DNA of 64,000 nucleotides from Verrucomicrobiia bacterium (GCA_020849895.1 JADZFN010000067.1:48253-112252), one strand, 5' to 3'; shown: positions 23,098 to 34,044, counted from the first letter of the stretch. Notes: a model not told the origin generated them from the sequence alone. Numbers and translations: made by a program.

Positions 23098-24201
23098 TCA
23101 TCGCAAGGTCTCCCAGAACGCAAGGGTGTCGCGGGCGACCTTCGCGTGGGTGTAGTGGGCGAGGACACGCACGCGTCCGCGGCGGCCCCAGGCCCTGCGT
23201 TCCGAGGGGGACGCGAGGAGCGCGGCGATCCGTTCGCGGAGCTCCTCGCGGTTTCCCTCGGAGAAGAGGAGCCCCGCCTCGCCGAGGACCTCTGGAATCG
23301 CGCCCGCAGTCGAACCCACGACGGGCACTTCGCACGCCATCGCTTCGATGAGGACATGCCCGAACTGTTCGCGCCAACGAGGGGTGTCGCGCGAGGGCAG
23401 GACGAGGGCGTCCATCGCGCGGAGATGGTCGCGGACGGCGTCGTGCGGAACGGCCGGCACATGGACGAGACGGAGGCCGAGGGCGTCGGCGCGCTCGCGC
23501 GCGTCCGCGGCGAGCGGGCCGTCGCCAACGAGGAGGAGGCCCGCCACGTCTCGGAAGGCGGCGGCGGCCTCGATGAGATCGAGGACTCCCTTCTCGGGCA
23601 CGAGGCGCCCGACGAAACCGAGGACGAACCCTTCGAGACCAAGGCGGGCGCGGAGACTGTCGGCGGAACCGGAGGAATAGAAATCCGTGTCCACGCCGAG
23701 TTGAGGAAGGACGGCGGTTTTTCCACGAAACCCGTGTTTGCGAAGGAGGTCCACCGCGTCGCGATTGCCGCCGACGGCGCCGTCCGAGCGGGCGAAGTTG
23801 AAGCGTTCGATCGCGCGCCATAGCCGGCGGTGGCGGCCTTCCCAGTTGATCCAGGTGAAGAAGCAGGCGCGCGTCCTCGTCCCCCGGCGGGCGAGCAGGG
23901 CCTGGGCGAACACGGCGGCGGTCGTCCCCTGCTCCACGCAAAGGAGGTCGAAATTCGCCATGCCGCCGAAGCTTCCCGGCGCGAAAAAATACTGGTCCTC
24001 GCGTCCGACGCGAAAGGCGCGCGCGACGCGGACGCGCAGACCGGGCGCTTCGGAAGATTCGGGGCGATAGTCGCGTTCCCAGCTTGGCCAGCGATGCGGG
24101 AGGAGCAGCTCGATTTCCGCGAGGCGCTCGCGCGCGAGGGACTCCCACTTCGCGCGGTTGTCCTGCGCGACATAGGCATGGCCGACGACCCGCGCGCGCA
24201 T
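23098..24201 (-). CDS. Glycosyltransferase family 4 protein
   Basis: 367-residue GT4 enzyme. The C-terminal half is diagnostic: VLGFVGRLVPEKGVLDLIEA (about 190-210), LLLVGDGPLAAD and the FGHVLIEAMACEVPVVGSTA motif with its conserved glutamate (about 290). The N-terminal acceptor domain starts MRARVVGHAYVAQDNRAKW, and a TTAAVFAQALLARRG region lies in the middle. It is most likely part of a surface polysaccharide pathway with the adjacent glycosyltransferase. It is divergent from the methionine-type genes across a 276-bp gap. Confidence 0.9.
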   Translation of the reverse strand: MRARVVGHAYVAQDNRAKWESLARERLAEIELLLPHRWPSWERDYRPESSEAPGLRVRVARAFRVGREDQYFFAPGSFGGMANFDLLCVEQGTTAAVFAQALLARRGTRTRACFFTWINWEGRHRRLWRAIERFNFARSDGAVGGNRDAVDLLRKHGFRGKTAVLPQLGVDTDFYSSGSADSLRARLGLEGFVLGFVGRLVPEKGVLDLIEAAAAFRDVAGLLLVGDGPLAADARERADALGLRLVHVPAVPHDAVRDHLRAMDALVLPSRDTPRWREQFGHVLIEAMACEVPVVGSTAGAIPEVLGEAGLLFSEGNREELRERIAALLASPSERRAWGRRGRVRVLAHYTHAKVARDTLAFWETLR

Positions 24202-24477
24202 GACGGGAAAAGCGTGGAAAGATCAGGAACGGGGCGCGGCGGTCCGGGCAGCCGGAAGGAACCCGTGGCGAGCGCTCATCGGGCGCGGTTCACAAAAGCG
24301 CCGAGCGCGACCGGCGTCACAACGCCTCTCCCGGACCGAGAATCAAATTCCATAAGCCGACGAGGAGGGTGGACGCAAAAAGGCGGCTCGTCAATCGCGG
24401 GGCGCGACGCCGAGGGAGACGCGCCTTTGCGTTCAGTTGACCCCGGCGGTCGGCATGGCAGACTGTATCCTTTCCTC

Positions 24478-25977
24478 ATGGATTTTCTGGCCCATCATCC
24501 CCTCGGCACGCACATCCCGAACAGCGTTCATGCGGTCTGCGCGAGCCTTCCGACGATGGCCGACGTCATCGGTTACGAGGAGAAGGACCCCAGGATCATG
24601 GAAAAACTGGACCTCGGGTATCCACGTTTCATCCAGCATTTTTATCTGCGCCGCGTCCTCGATCATCTCCGCCGCCGCAAAGGCTGGGACGGAGACACGG
24701 TGTTCCTCGCCGCTTCGGAAGGCGCCGCCCGGCGGCTCCTCGCGCACGCGCGTCCCCGGGATGCCTCCCTCGATCCGCAGGAAGGCTTCGTCGCGGTGCG
24801 TTTCTCCGAAGACCCGGAGGCCGCGTCACGGGCGCGGCTGTTCCTCCAGCATACGGGCTGCGGAATTTCCTCGCGCGAGGCGGAGGACGTCCTGCTTCGG
24901 GAAGGCCTGCTCGCTTCCCGTCAGGAGGAAGAAACCGTCTCGGGAGACGCGGCGGCCGCCTGCGTCTCCGCGCTCCGCGCGGCGTCCGGTGCGGCGGCGG
25001 ACGAGGACGTGTTTCTGTGCCGGAGCGGGATGAACGCCTTTCACGCCGTGTTCCTCGCCCTGCAGCGCGCACAGGCCGCGCGCGGCCGCAACCTCTGGCT
25101 GCAGGTCGGCTGGCTCTATCTTGACACCCAGCGCATCCTCGAGAAGTTCACGGACGAATCTTCTTCCTTTCTCTGGATCCATGACCCCCTCGACCAACGC
25201 GCGATCGAGGAGGTTTTCGCACAGCACGGCGCGCGCCTCGCGGGCGTGGTCACCGAAACTCCGACGAACCCGCTCGTGCGGACGGGAGACATCCCGCGCC
25301 TCGCGGAGCTTTCGCGCAAGCATGGCGCGGCGCTCGTGCTCGATCCGAGCCTGATGGGTCTGGCAAACGCGGACGCGTTTCCGCACGCCGACGCGCTCGT
25401 GGTCAGCCTCACCAAATACGCGAGCAGCCGGGGCGATGTGATGGCCGGTCTCGCCGTCGCGAACCGCACCTCGCCATTTGCGGAGGTCCTCTCGCGCGGC
25501 CTGAAGGAATTCGTCGAGCCGCTTTCGTTGCGGGACGCGGCGCGCCTCGCGTGGACGCTGCGCGACATGGAGGATGTCTCGCGCGCCGGCAGCGCGAACA
25601 CGGAACGCCTCGTGGCCTGGCTCGAAAGACATCCCGCCGTGGCCCGCGTCCACTGGGCGGGCGCGTCCGACACGCGCCGCAACCACGAGACCTTCATGCG
25701 AGGGAAGGGGTGCTTCGGGGCGATGCTCTCGGTGGAGTTGAAGCGGCCGCTCGCGGAAGTCTACGATCGCCTGCGCTGCGTCAAGGCACCGAGCTTTGGC
25801 GCGCGCTTCACCATGGCTTGCCCCTTCGTCTATCTGACTCATTATGACCGCGTGCGCGACGAAGCCGGCCGCCGCTGGCTTCGCGCGCGGGGGTTGGAAC
25901 CTGAGCTGTTGCGCATCTCGCCCGGCGTGGAGCCGTTCGATCGGATCCGCGATGCGTTCGAGGAGGCCTTGTCGTGA
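24478..25977 (+). CDS. Cystathionine gamma-synthase-like PLP enzyme, fungal-type with N-terminal extension
   Basis: 499-residue Cys/Met-metabolism PLP enzyme. The C-terminal 370 residues form the fold-type I core: TETPTNPLVRTGDIPRLAEL, LVLDPSLMGL and the PLP lysine in VVSLTKYASSRGDVMAG (about residue 315). Ordinary bacterial MetB proteins are about 390 residues; this one has about 110 more at the N-terminus, including HAVCASLPTMADVIGYEEKD and GYPRFIQHFYL. That pattern is what I recall of fungal Str2-type cystathionine gamma-synthases. ATG 24478 is chosen because this conserved segment begins just after it. Overlap with the downstream lyase (GTGA) supports a transsulfuration/methionine role. 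Confidence 0.8.
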   Translation: MDFLAHHPLGTHIPNSVHAVCASLPTMADVIGYEEKDPRIMEKLDLGYPRFIQHFYLRRVLDHLRRRKGWDGDTVFLAASEGAARRLLAHARPRDASLDPQEGFVAVRFSEDPEAASRARLFLQHTGCGISSREAEDVLLREGLLASRQEEETVSGDAAAACVSALRAASGAAADEDVFLCRSGMNAFHAVFLALQRAQAARGRNLWLQVGWLYLDTQRILEKFTDESSSFLWIHDPLDQRAIEEVFAQHGARLAGVVTETPTNPLVRTGDIPRLAELSRKHGAALVLDPSLMGLANADAFPHADALVVSLTKYASSRGDVMAGLAVANRTSPFAEVLSRGLKEFVEPLSLRDAARLAWTLRDMEDVSRAGSANTERLVAWLERHPAVARVHWAGASDTRRNHETFMRGKGCFGAMLSVELKRPLAEVYDRLRCVKAPSFGARFTMACPFVYLTHYDRVRDEAGRRWLRARGLEPELLRISPGVEPFDRIRDAFEEALS

Positions 25978-27122
25978 GTTTCGATTTCACCACGGCGCCG
26001 GACCGCCGCGGTACGGGAAGCCTCAAGTGGGACAAATACGCGGGTACGGACATCCTCCCCCTGTGGGTGGCGGACATGGATTTCCTGTCGCCTCCCTGCG
26101 TGCGGGAGGCCCTCGCCCGGCGCGTCGCGCACGGGGTGTTCGGATATACGCAACCGCGCGCCGAGACGATCGAGGCGACTCTGGCGTGGCTGCGCGACCG
26201 CCACGGAGCGACCGCGGAGGCCGATTGGCTGGTGTGGTTCCCCGGGCTGGTGCCGGCGCTGAATGTGATCTGCCGGGCCTTCGGCGCGAGCGGCGACGAG
26301 GCGATCGCCCTCACGCCGGTCTATCCCCCGTTCCTCACCGCCCCCGCGTTCTCGAACCTTAAAGGCGTGTCCGTGCCTCTCGCGCTCGAGGGAGACCGCT
26401 GGCGCGTGGACCCGGTGCGCCTTGAGGCGGCGTTCACGCCGCGCACCCGCCTCCTGATCTTCTGCAATCCGCACAATCCCATCGGGCGGGTCTTCTCGGA
26501 AGCCGAGGTGGCGGAGGTGGCGGAGCTTTGCGCCCGACACGGCGCGCTGTTTTGTTCCGACGAAATCCACGCAGACCTCACGTTCGGACCCTCTCGCCAT
26601 TTCTGCGCGCTGAGGATGAGCGGCGCGGCGGCGGCGCGCGCGATCACGCTGATGGCGCCGAGCAAGACCTTCAACACGCCGGGGCTCGCCTGCGCCTTTG
26701 CGGTGATTCCCGATCCAGGGATCCGGCGGACGGTGCGCGAAGCGGCCCGGGGAATCATCACCGAGATCAACGCGATGGGGTATGTGGCGTGCGAAGCGGC
26801 CTTTCGCGACGGGGAACCATGGCGGCAGGCATTGCTCGACACCCTGCGCGGAAACCGGGATTTCCTTTACGAGTTCACGGCGCGCGAGATGCCGGAGCTC
26901 CGGCTGCGCCCGATGGAAGCGACCTACCTCGCCTGGCTCGACGCACGCGGGCTGGACCTCGAAGACCCGGTCGGTTTTTTCGAAAAAGGCGGGGTGGGGC
27001 TTTTCGACGGGAAGTTGTTCGGGCCCGGCGGCGAGGGGTTTCTCCGGCTGAACTTCGGTTGTCCGCGTCCGCGGCTCGAGGAAGCGTTGCGCCGAATGAA
27101 GACGGCGCTGGACCGCCGGTAG
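25974..27122 (+). CDS. MalY/PatB-type cystathionine beta-lyase/aminotransferase
   Basis: 382-residue fold-type I PLP enzyme of the MalY/PatB group, which cleaves cystathionine to homocysteine. Features are WKDY-like KWDKYAGTDILPLWVADMDF at the N-terminus, CNPHNPIGRVFS (about 163-174), FCSDEIHADL with the PLP-contact Asp (about 195), the PLP lysine in LMAPSKTFNTPGL (about 228) and LRLNFGCPR with the carboxylate-binding Arg near the C-terminus. The start codon is GTG, overlapping the preceding stop by 4 bp. The pair would carry O-acyl-homoserine plus cysteine to cystathionine and then to homocysteine. Confidence 0.9.
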   Translation: MSFDFTTAPDRRGTGSLKWDKYAGTDILPLWVADMDFLSPPCVREALARRVAHGVFGYTQPRAETIEATLAWLRDRHGATAEADWLVWFPGLVPALNVICRAFGASGDEAIALTPVYPPFLTAPAFSNLKGVSVPLALEGDRWRVDPVRLEAAFTPRTRLLIFCNPHNPIGRVFSEAEVAEVAELCARHGALFCSDEIHADLTFGPSRHFCALRMSGAAAARAITLMAPSKTFNTPGLACAFAVIPDPGIRRTVREAARGIITEINAMGYVACEAAFRDGEPWRQALLDTLRGNRDFLYEFTAREMPELRLRPMEATYLAWLDARGLDLEDPVGFFEKGGVGLFDGKLFGPGGEGFLRLNFGCPRPRLEEALRRMKTALDRR

Positions 27123-27173
27123 CATGCTGCCGCCGGAGAGGCGTGGCAACGGGCGCCGGGCGGCGCGTGCGGG

Positions 27174-28691
27174 TCAGCCGACGAAGAGGTCCTTGGTGGA
27201 AAAGTTCGGATCGCTGGTGATGTTGACGCCGAGGCGGCGGAGGCCGGCCTCGTCGCCGGGAGTGGGAAGGTGAGTGCTGTGCATCTCGCATCCCGCAAGA
27301 CCCTTGAGGCGTTCCATGGCGAATTGAGCGGTGGGATTGGTCATCGCGCTGGCGCTGAGGGCGATGAGGGTCTCCTGAAGGTCGAGGCTGAGGCTGCGCG
27401 CGGCGAGCACATCTTTCTTGAGGTGAGTGATGGAGGCCAGCATCGCCGGGGAGAGGAGATGGACCTGGTCGGGGAGGTTGGCGAGGCGCTTGGCGGCGTT
27501 GAGGACGAGGGCGGATGCGGCGTGGAGAAGCGGGGAGTTTTTTCCAGTCACGAGAGTCCCGTCATGCAGCTCGAGGGCGGCGCCGCAGAAAATGCCCTGG
27601 TTCCCCTTGCCCGACGCTTCCGCCGCGCGCGCGGCGGCGCGCGCGGGCTCGACGACGGGGCGGTCGGCGGGTTTCGCGTCGAGGGATTCCATGATTCGTT
27701 CGGCGCGCTCTTCGCTCTCCTTGTCCGAAAGACCCATCACATATTCGCAGCGGTGACGGAACCAGCGGCGGATGACCTCCTGGCGCGCCGCCTCGCGGAC
27801 GGCGCCGTCGTCGGCGATGCCGAACCCCGCGCGATTGACGCCCATGTCGGTGGGTGAGCGATAACAGGCGGCCTGCCCCGTGATGCGGGCGAGGATCCGG
27901 GCGAGCAGGGGGAACGCCTCAACGTCGCGGTTGTAGTTGATCGCGGTTTGGCCGTAGGCCTCGAGATGAAAGGGGTCTATGAGATTGAAGTCCTTGAGGT
28001 CCACCGTCGCCGCCTCATAGGCGACGTTCACGGGGTGTTTGAGCGGCAGGTTCCAGATGGGGAAGGTCTCGAACTTGGCGTAGCCCGCGCTGACCCCGCG
28101 CTGGTGTTCGTGGTAGAGTTGGGAGAGGCAGGTGGCGAGCTTGCCGCTGCCCGGCCCGGGCGCGGTGACGACGACAAGCGGGCGGGTAGTCTCAACCCAC
28201 GGGTTGGTGCCATAGCCGCGCTCGCTGACGATGAGATCCACATCGGAGGGATAGCCGCGTGTCGGCGCGTGGACATGGACGCGCACGCCGCGGCGTTCGA
28301 GCTTGTTGCGGAACAGATCGGCCGAGGGCTGTCCTTCGTAGCGGGTGATGACGACCGCGGCAACCTGAAGCTGCTGGGCGCGGAGGTCATCCATGAGCTT
28401 GAGGGCGTCGGCGTCGTAGGTGATGCCGAAGTCGGCGCGGACCTTCTTGCGTTCGATGGCGCCGGCGTGAATGCAGAGGAGAATGTCGGTCTGGTCGCGA
28501 AGCTCGCGCAGGAGGCGGACCTTCACGTTCGGGTCGTAGCCCGGCAGCACGCGCGCGGCGTGATAATCGAACATGATCTTCCCTCCGAATTCGAGGTAGA
28601 GCTTGTTTCCGGAGCGGGCGACGCGCTCGCGAATCGCCGCGGTCTGTTCGGCGAGATAGCGTTCGTTGTCGAAACCTGGGCGGGAGGACAT
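27174..28691 (-). CDS. DUF1846 family protein
   Basis: 505-residue member of the DUF1846 family, whose biochemical role is not established. Matching features are the N-terminal GFDNERYLAEQTAAIRERV and LYLEFGGKIMFDYHAARVLP, the nucleotide-loop-like TAPGPGSGKLATCLSQLYHE (about residues 175-195), and EAYGQTAINYNRDVEAFPLL. The GPGSGK loop suggests nucleotide or phosphate binding. It is transcribed divergently from gmk across 276 bp, where I see no other gene. Length is typical of the family. Confidence 0.88.
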   Translation of the reverse strand: MSSRPGFDNERYLAEQTAAIRERVARSGNKLYLEFGGKIMFDYHAARVLPGYDPNVKVRLLRELRDQTDILLCIHAGAIERKKVRADFGITYDADALKLMDDLRAQQLQVAAVVITRYEGQPSADLFRNKLERRGVRVHVHAPTRGYPSDVDLIVSERGYGTNPWVETTRPLVVVTAPGPGSGKLATCLSQLYHEHQRGVSAGYAKFETFPIWNLPLKHPVNVAYEAATVDLKDFNLIDPFHLEAYGQTAINYNRDVEAFPLLARILARITGQAACYRSPTDMGVNRAGFGIADDGAVREAARQEVIRRWFRHRCEYVMGLSDKESEERAERIMESLDAKPADRPVVEPARAAARAAEASGKGNQGIFCGAALELHDGTLVTGKNSPLLHAASALVLNAAKRLANLPDQVHLLSPAMLASITHLKKDVLAARSLSLDLQETLIALSASAMTNPTAQFAMERLKGLAGCEMHSTHLPTPGDEAGLRRLGVNITSDPNFSTKDLFVG

Positions 28692-28967
28692 GTTCGGTGG
28701 GACGGAGGAAGGCGCGCCCCTAGGTTTCGGGAAAAGGAGCGGGCCTTCAAGGGCGTTCTGCGAGGGGTTGGATCGGGGGGGGTCGGCTCAATGTCAAAAA
28801 ACCTCCTCTGAGCGGTCGCAGCGGTTTCGGAAGGTCCTCCCTTGCGATCCGGACAGCCTCGCGGCGATTCGTCTCCGACCGGATCCTCTCCGAACGCGTG
28901 CCTCGAAAGACCGCAGCGGGCGCTTGCGCTTGCTCTTCGTTCCGCCTTCGCGCCTACTACGATCCGC

Positions 28968-29585
28968 ATGGCTTCCGCGCGTTCCGGCATCCTGATCGTC
29001 CTCTCCGCGCCATCCGGCGCCGGCAAGAGCACGCTCATCCAGCGCGTCCGCGCGGACGGGGAATTCGTCTATTCTGTGTCCTGCACGACCCGTCCGCCGC
29101 GTCCGGGAGAGAAGGATGGGGAGGCCTACTGGTTTCTCGCCGAAGAAGACTTTCGCCGGCGTGTGCAGGACGGTTTCTTCCTCGAATACGCCAAGGTTCA
29201 CGGCCACTTTTACGGGACCTCGATCGCGTTCGTCAAAGAACAGTTGGCCGCGGGGCGCGATCTCCTCCTCGACCTCGACGTCCAGGGCGCCGCCCAGATC
29301 CGCGCCTGTCCCGACCCGTCGGTTCAACGTGCGCTGGCAACGGTCTTTTTGACGACGCCAACGTTCGCCGAGCTGGAGCGGCGGTTGCGCACGCGAGCGA
29401 CCGACTCGGAAGAAACGATTCGCCGGCGCCTCCGCAATGCCGCCGGCGAAATGGCGCATTGGAGGGAGTACGACTACGCGATCCTCTCGGGAACCCCCGA
29501 AAAGGATGCGCGCGCATTTCGCGCCGTCGCTGATGCCGAACGCCACCGCGTCTCGCGAATCCATCCGTCGAGCATCTGGTCCTGA
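28968..29585 (+). CDS. gmk: Guanylate kinase
   Basis: 205-residue guanylate kinase (GMP + ATP to GDP + ADP). P-loop LSAPSGAGKSTL (about residues 11-22), GMP-binding VSCTTRPPRPGEKDGEAYWF (about 38-57), HGHFYGTS and LLDLDVQGAAQIR are all present. The ATG at 28968 gives the standard N-terminus; an upstream in-frame start would add 42 residues of unrelated composition and is rejected. A stem-loop repeat lies about 95 bp beyond its stop. Confidence 0.96.
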   Translation: MASARSGILIVLSAPSGAGKSTLIQRVRADGEFVYSVSCTTRPPRPGEKDGEAYWFLAEEDFRRRVQDGFFLEYAKVHGHFYGTSIAFVKEQLAAGRDLLLDLDVQGAAQIRACPDPSVQRALATVFLTTPTFAELERRLRTRATDSEETIRRRLRNAAGEMAHWREYDYAILSGTPEKDARAFRAVADAERHRVSRIHPSSIWS

Positions 29586-29678
29586 AGGAATTTCCCGCGG
29601 CGTTTCCTGCGCTGGCAGCAACGATCCTTCCCGACGTCTCGCGAGCCTTTTCGAGGAGACTTTAAGGCGGAAATCTTA

Positions 29679-29730
29679 AGAGGGTGTTTGAAAATTCGAC
29701 AGAGGGCAGGCCAATTTTCAAACACTCTCT
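29679..29730 (+). repeat. Dispersed 52-bp stem-loop element, copy 1
   Basis: Two 18-nt arms (29679-29696 and 29713-29730) form a near-perfect inverted repeat, GTGTTTGAAAATT against AATTTTCAAACAC at the core, with one G-T position. The 16-nt loop is CGACAGAGGGCAGGCC. A second copy at 43972-44023 is identical at 50 of 52 positions and in the same orientation. It lies in the gmk/sensor-kinase intergenic gap. It may be a REP- or MITE-like mobile palindrome, or a transcript-end hairpin; no T-run follows, which weakens the terminator reading. Confidence 0.85.
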
Positions 29731-29795
29731 AAGAAAAATGCGAGCTTGCACCTGAAGAGGGCGAAAGCCATGCTTGCGGAGGGTCATCCTGTTCG

Positions 29796-32700
29796 ATGAA
29801 CAGTCCCGTCGCCATCCTGCCGCTCGACGCAGTGTTGATGGTCGAAATCTTCGCGTTCGCCACGCTTTGCTTCGCAGCGCTGAGCCTCGAGGAGCGCGAA
29901 GCGTACGGGTTTCGATGGGGATGGCTGGCCGCGTTCGCCTTGGGCCGCGTGACCAGCGACTTCTTCGGAATGCTTGGCTTGATCGCCAAGATTGGGTTCT
30001 GGGTCCGTCCGACTCGGGAACTCCTCCTCGTCGCCGCGTTCCTCTGTCTTGTGGAGTTTGCGCGCGCCGGACGGGAAACTCAGAACGGGAAGACGGCAGG
30101 GCTTTGGATTCATCCGCTGTTGCTGGGCATGGTCGCCCTTTCCGTCACCTGGGGTTGGACGGCGATGGAGCTTGTCACGCGCACCGTCCTAGGCGGCGCG
30201 GGCGGTCTTGGGGCGTGTTGGATGCTCTGGCGATTTCGTGGCAAAGGCGCGTCTTGGCTGCGTGCGGTCGGCGCAGGAATTGCGTTGACTGTGGTCGTAG
30301 GGTTCATCTCCGGGTTGATCGTTTTCTATCTCCCGCTGGAGCTCGTCCGCGACGTGGGCGGCGGGGTATTGATGTCGGCGCCGTTCAAGACGGCGCATGC
30401 GGGCGTCGCCCTCGCGTTATCGGGCGCCGTTTGGGGAGCGCTGATTGCGAATCGGGCGCCGCACGACGCCGAGGGATCGGTACGGCGCGCCTTCCTCCGC
30501 GCGCCCTGGCCAATCCTCGGCATCACGCTGTCGCTGGCGGCGGGATGCCTGCTGGCGCACTTCGTGGGAGGATGGGCCGAGCGGAACCTCCGCCGGGAAC
30601 TGCTGGAGCGGACCCGCGGCCTCGCGGCAGCCATCGAGTCGGAACAGGTCGTCCTCCTCCGGGGCGAACCGGAGGACGAACCTCGGCCCGAGTATCAACA
30701 TCTGGTTCGTCGCCTTGCCGCGATCGCGGAAGCCCAACTCGACATTCACGACACCTATCTGCTCGGGGAACGCAGGGGAGAGATCGTCTATCTGGCGAAC
30801 GTGCGAGCGCAACGCGCTCGCCGGCGCGACGAATTCCTCTCGCGGCCGGGTGCGCCCTTTGCGCGTTCCGGACCGTTCCTCGAACGAGCCTTCCGCAAGG
30901 GCACCGAAAGCCTCGAAGGGCCGGTGTCCGATGCGTACGGGACGTGGCTCTCGCCGCTGGTCCCCATTCTCGAGGAGGGGCACGGACCGGTCGTCGCGCT
31001 GCTGGGCCAGAACTTCGAGGCGGCGCGATGGGAGCGGGAGATGGCGCGGACTCGCGTTCCGTTCCTGATGGCCGCTCTCTTCGTCGCGCTCGGAATTTCC
31101 GGAGGACAAGCCTATCGGATGCAGCGCGAACACAGCGCCGGCCGCCTGGCTTTCTCGGAGACGAAGTATCGTGAGCTTTTCGAACGGATGCTCAACGGGT
31201 TCGCGCTCCATGAACTGGTCCGCGACGCGCGCGGTGAGCCTTGGGATTTTCGCTACCTCGAGGTCAACCCGTCGTTCGAACGACTCACCGGCCTCTCACG
31301 CGAACAGGTGATCGGCCGGACCATCCGCGAGGCCGTCCCCGGGGTCGAACCGGTCTGGATCGAAACTTACCTGCGCGTCATGGCTACGGGGGAGACGGAG
31401 CGTCTCGAGCATTTCGCAGCGCCGCTCGGCCGCTGGTACCGCGTGTCCGCCTACCGCCCCGCGCCCGAGCAGCTCGTGACGATCTTCAGCGATGTGACCG
31501 ACCGCAAGCGCCTCGAAGCCGACCTTCGGAGCAGTCTCGAGCGTTTTAATGCCGCGTTGGAGCAGGCGCAAGGCGTGATCTATGTCCGGCGATTCGATCC
31601 GGATCGCTACGAGTTCGTGGGAGAAAACATACGGGCGCTCCTCGGATGTTCTCCCGCGGAGTTCACCCCCGAGCGCTGGAACGCCACCATCGTGTTCGAG
31701 GAGCGCATGAACGAGCTGCGCGACCTTGCTCTAGACGAGGCGCTCCGACGGTTCCGCACCGGCAATTCCCAGCAATGGCTCGACGAGGTGCTGGTCCGCA
31801 CTCCGCATCGAGGGCTGCGGCGATTTCTCGACGTCGCCACTCCGTTGCGCGAAGACAACGGACGGGTGACGGGCTGCATCGGCTTGCTGCAGGACATCAC
31901 GACGCTCCGCCAGGCGGAGGAGGAACGCATGAGAACCCAGGGGCTCTTGCGCGGGATCGCCGAGGCTTCCCGCGCGTTGCTGGAGGAGGAGAATCCAACG
32001 CGCGCGATCCGCCGGGCGCTGGAATGCCTGGGGAAGGCTGCCGACGTCCAAAGGGCCTATTGGTTCGAGCGACATCCGCATCCGGTGACCGGCGAGCCGT
32101 GCATCAGCCAGCGCTGCGAGTGGTGCGCCGAGGGGATCGTTCCGTATGAGAACGATCCCGGACTCCAGAACCTGCCCGTGAACAGCCCGGTCTTCCGTCG
32201 GTGGGAAGCTGTGCTTTCGCGTCGCCAGCCGATCCAAGGGCTGGTGCGCGACGTACCGGCCGAAGAGCGTGCGGTGCTCCAGGCGCAGGGCGTCGTCTCC
32301 ATCGTCGGCCTCCCGATCCTCCTCGGCGGCGAGAAATACGCGGGATTCATCGGCTTCGACGAGTGCCGACGCGAACGCGAATGGTCGGAAGCGGAAATGA
32401 ATTTGCTCGCCGCTTCGGCAGCCACCGTCGGCGCGGCCCTCGAACGTCATCGGGCGCAGAACTCCATGCGCACAGCGATCCGCCGCTTCGAGGCAATCTT
32501 CGAAACCAATCCGATGGTGGCGATCCAGGGGTTTTCCTCCGACGGCACAGTACGCCACTGGAACCGCGCTTCTGAAACCCTCTACGGTTGGACGTCCGAA
32601 GAAGCTGTCGGACAAAGGCTTCAGGAGCTCATTTTTCCACCCGAATCCGCGCCCTCCTTCGAGACCGCCCTCCGGACGATGCGGGAGAAACCGGTGCCCG

Positions 32701-34013
32701 CAGACGGCGTGGAGTGGAGGACGCACGCGCGCGACGGACGCGAACGCTTCGTCTACGCGGCGATGTTCCCTCTCGTCAAAGACGGCACGGTGGAGGAAGT
32801 CTTCTGCATGGAGGTGGACGTCAGTGAACGCCTCCGGCTCGAGGAACAGCTCCGCCACGCGCAGAAGATGGAGGCCGTCGGGCGGTTGGCGGGCGGCGTG
32901 GCGCACGATTTCAACAATCTCCTCGTGGTGATCGGAGGTTACGCCGAGCTGCTCCTGGGAAGCATGGCCGACGGACATCCGGACCGGACGAAGATTGAGG
33001 GCATCCATCGCGCTGCGCAAAGCGCCGGCACCCTCACCCGCCAGCTGCTCCTCTTCAGCCGGAAACAGGCGCCACAGACCGCTCGTTTCGAGCTCGGCCG
33101 CCTCGCTGAAGAGAGCGGTGAGATGCTGCGACGGGTTCTCGGAGAAAACATCCGTCTCGAAATCCGCCGCACCGATCACGGCGCGCCCATCTTGGGTGAT
33201 CCGAATCACTTCAACCAGATCCTCCTTAACTTCGCGCTCAACGCGCGGGACGCCATGCCCAAGGGCGGAGAGTTCACGCTCGCCGTTTGCCGCAAGACGG
33301 TTGCTCAGGAGGCGCCTCCGTCTGTCCCCGGTGTTTCGGCGGGAGACTACATCGAGCTTCGCGTGGCCGACACCGGCGGCGGCATGAGCCCGGAAGTGCA
33401 GACCCATATCTTCGAGCCGTTCTTCACCACGAAGGCGGCGGGCAGAGGCACGGGGCTGGGCCTCTCGATCGTCTACGGCATCGTGCGCCAGGCGAACGGC
33501 CACGTCCATGTGGAGAGCCGGGAGGGCCTCGGGACCACCTTTACGATCCTCGTGCCGGTGGCGGCGGCCGCCGCGGAGGAGGCAACACCACACGCTCGCA
33601 AGACGGCGGCCGCGGAAGGCGGCACGGAAAGGATCCTCGTGGTCGAGGACAACGAATCCGTGCGAGATTTCATCCTCGACGCGCTCCGCAGCGCGGGTTA
33701 CGCCGTCGTGGAGGCCGCGAACGCGGAGGAAGCCCTCGAACGCATGGAGGAGGAGGGCGCGCACATCCGTCTCGTGCTCACCGACGTGATCATGCCCGGC
33801 ATGGGAGGGATCGAACTGGCCCGACGGCTGCGCGCCGAGCGGCGTCATCTCCACGTCGTCCTGATGTCCGGCTTCTCAAATGACGACGCCGTTTTTCGGG
33901 CTGCCGACGAGATGGGCTGCGTTTTCATTCGCAAGCCGTTCGACCTGATCGAACTGCGCCGCCTGATCCGTCGGCTGCTCGACAGCGCCACCCTGGCCGG
34001 GACGCAGCTTTGA
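29796..34013 (+). CDS. Membrane hybrid sensor histidine kinase with PAS, GAF and receiver domains
   Basis: 1405-residue signalling protein. Order: six or so N-terminal TM helices (about 10-200), another TM near 230, an extracytoplasmic sensor stretch (about 250-415), a TM (about 425-445), two PAS domains (about 455-700), a GAF domain (about 710-890) and a third PAS (about 895-1015). Then comes the HisKA with [20 protein letters not shown] (phospho-His about 1033) and the HATPase with [25 protein letters not shown] and [13 protein letters not shown]. The receiver (about 1278-1400) has VVEDNES, the phospho-acceptor Asp in [12 protein letters not shown] and Lys in IRKPFDL. No separate regulator is adjacent, so its output partner is unknown. 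Confidence 0.92.
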   Translation: MNSPVAILPLDAVLMVEIFAFATLCFAALSLEEREAYGFRWGWLAAFALGRVTSDFFGMLGLIAKIGFWVRPTRELLLVAAFLCLVEFARAGRETQNGKTAGLWIHPLLLGMVALSVTWGWTAMELVTRTVLGGAGGLGACWMLWRFRGKGASWLRAVGAGIALTVVVGFISGLIVFYLPLELVRDVGGGVLMSAPFKTAHAGVALALSGAVWGALIANRAPHDAEGSVRRAFLRAPWPILGITLSLAAGCLLAHFVGGWAERNLRRELLERTRGLAAAIESEQVVLLRGEPEDEPRPEYQHLVRRLAAIAEAQLDIHDTYLLGERRGEIVYLANVRAQRARRRDEFLSRPGAPFARSGPFLERAFRKGTESLEGPVSDAYGTWLSPLVPILEEGHGPVVALLGQNFEAARWEREMARTRVPFLMAALFVALGISGGQAYRMQREHSAGRLAFSETKYRELFERMLNGFALHELVRDARGEPWDFRYLEVNPSFERLTGLSREQVIGRTIREAVPGVEPVWIETYLRVMATGETERLEHFAAPLGRWYRVSAYRPAPEQLVTIFSDVTDRKRLEADLRSSLERFNAALEQAQGVIYVRRFDPDRYEFVGENIRALLGCSPAEFTPERWNATIVFEERMNELRDLALDEALRRFRTGNSQQWLDEVLVRTPHRGLRRFLDVATPLREDNGRVTGCIGLLQDITTLRQAEEERMRTQGLLRGIAEASRALLEEENPTRAIRRALECLGKAADVQRAYWFERHPHPVTGEPCISQRCEWCAEGIVPYENDPGLQNLPVNSPVFRRWEAVLSRRQPIQGLVRDVPAEERAVLQAQGVVSIVGLPILLGGEKYAGFIGFDECRREREWSEAEMNLLAASAATVGAALERHRAQNSMRTAIRRFEAIFETNPMVAIQGFSSDGTVRHWNRASETLYGWTSEEAVGQRLQELIFPPESAPSFETALRTMREKPVPADGVEWRTHARDGRERFVYAAMFPLVKDGTVEEVFCMEVDVSERLRLEEQLRHAQKMEAVGRLAGGVAHDFNNLLVVIGGYAELLLGSMADGHPDRTKIEGIHRAAQSAGTLTRQLLLFSRKQAPQTARFELGRLAEESGEMLRRVLGENIRLEIRRTDHGAPILGDPNHFNQILLNFALNARDAMPKGGEFTLAVCRKTVAQEAPPSVPGVSAGDYIELRVADTGGGMSPEVQTHIFEPFFTTKAAGRGTGLGLSIVYGIVRQANGHVHVESREGLGTTFTILVPVAAAAAEEATPHARKTAAAEGGTERILVVEDNESVRDFILDALRSAGYAVVEAANAEEALERMEEEGAHIRLVLTDVIMPGMGGIELARRLRAERRHLHVVLMSGFSNDDAVFRAADEMGCVFIRKPFDLIELRRLIRRLLDSATLAGTQL

Positions 34014-34044
34014 CGGCCGGCTTTTCGGCCTTTAGAATCCGGAG

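Noticed and set aside
24202..24477. Possible SAM or SAH riboswitch before the methionine-type genes
   Set aside because: GC-rich segments can pair, but no conserved core of a SAM-I, SAM-II or SAH riboswitch was recognised.
23830..24477. N-terminal extension of the PLP enzyme frame
   Set aside because: The frame is open upstream but runs antisense through the glycosyltransferase gene; homology-like sequence begins only after ATG 24478.
31731..33854. 707-residue minus-strand ORF over the sensor kinase
   Set aside because: Antisense shadow of conserved kinase and receiver domains.
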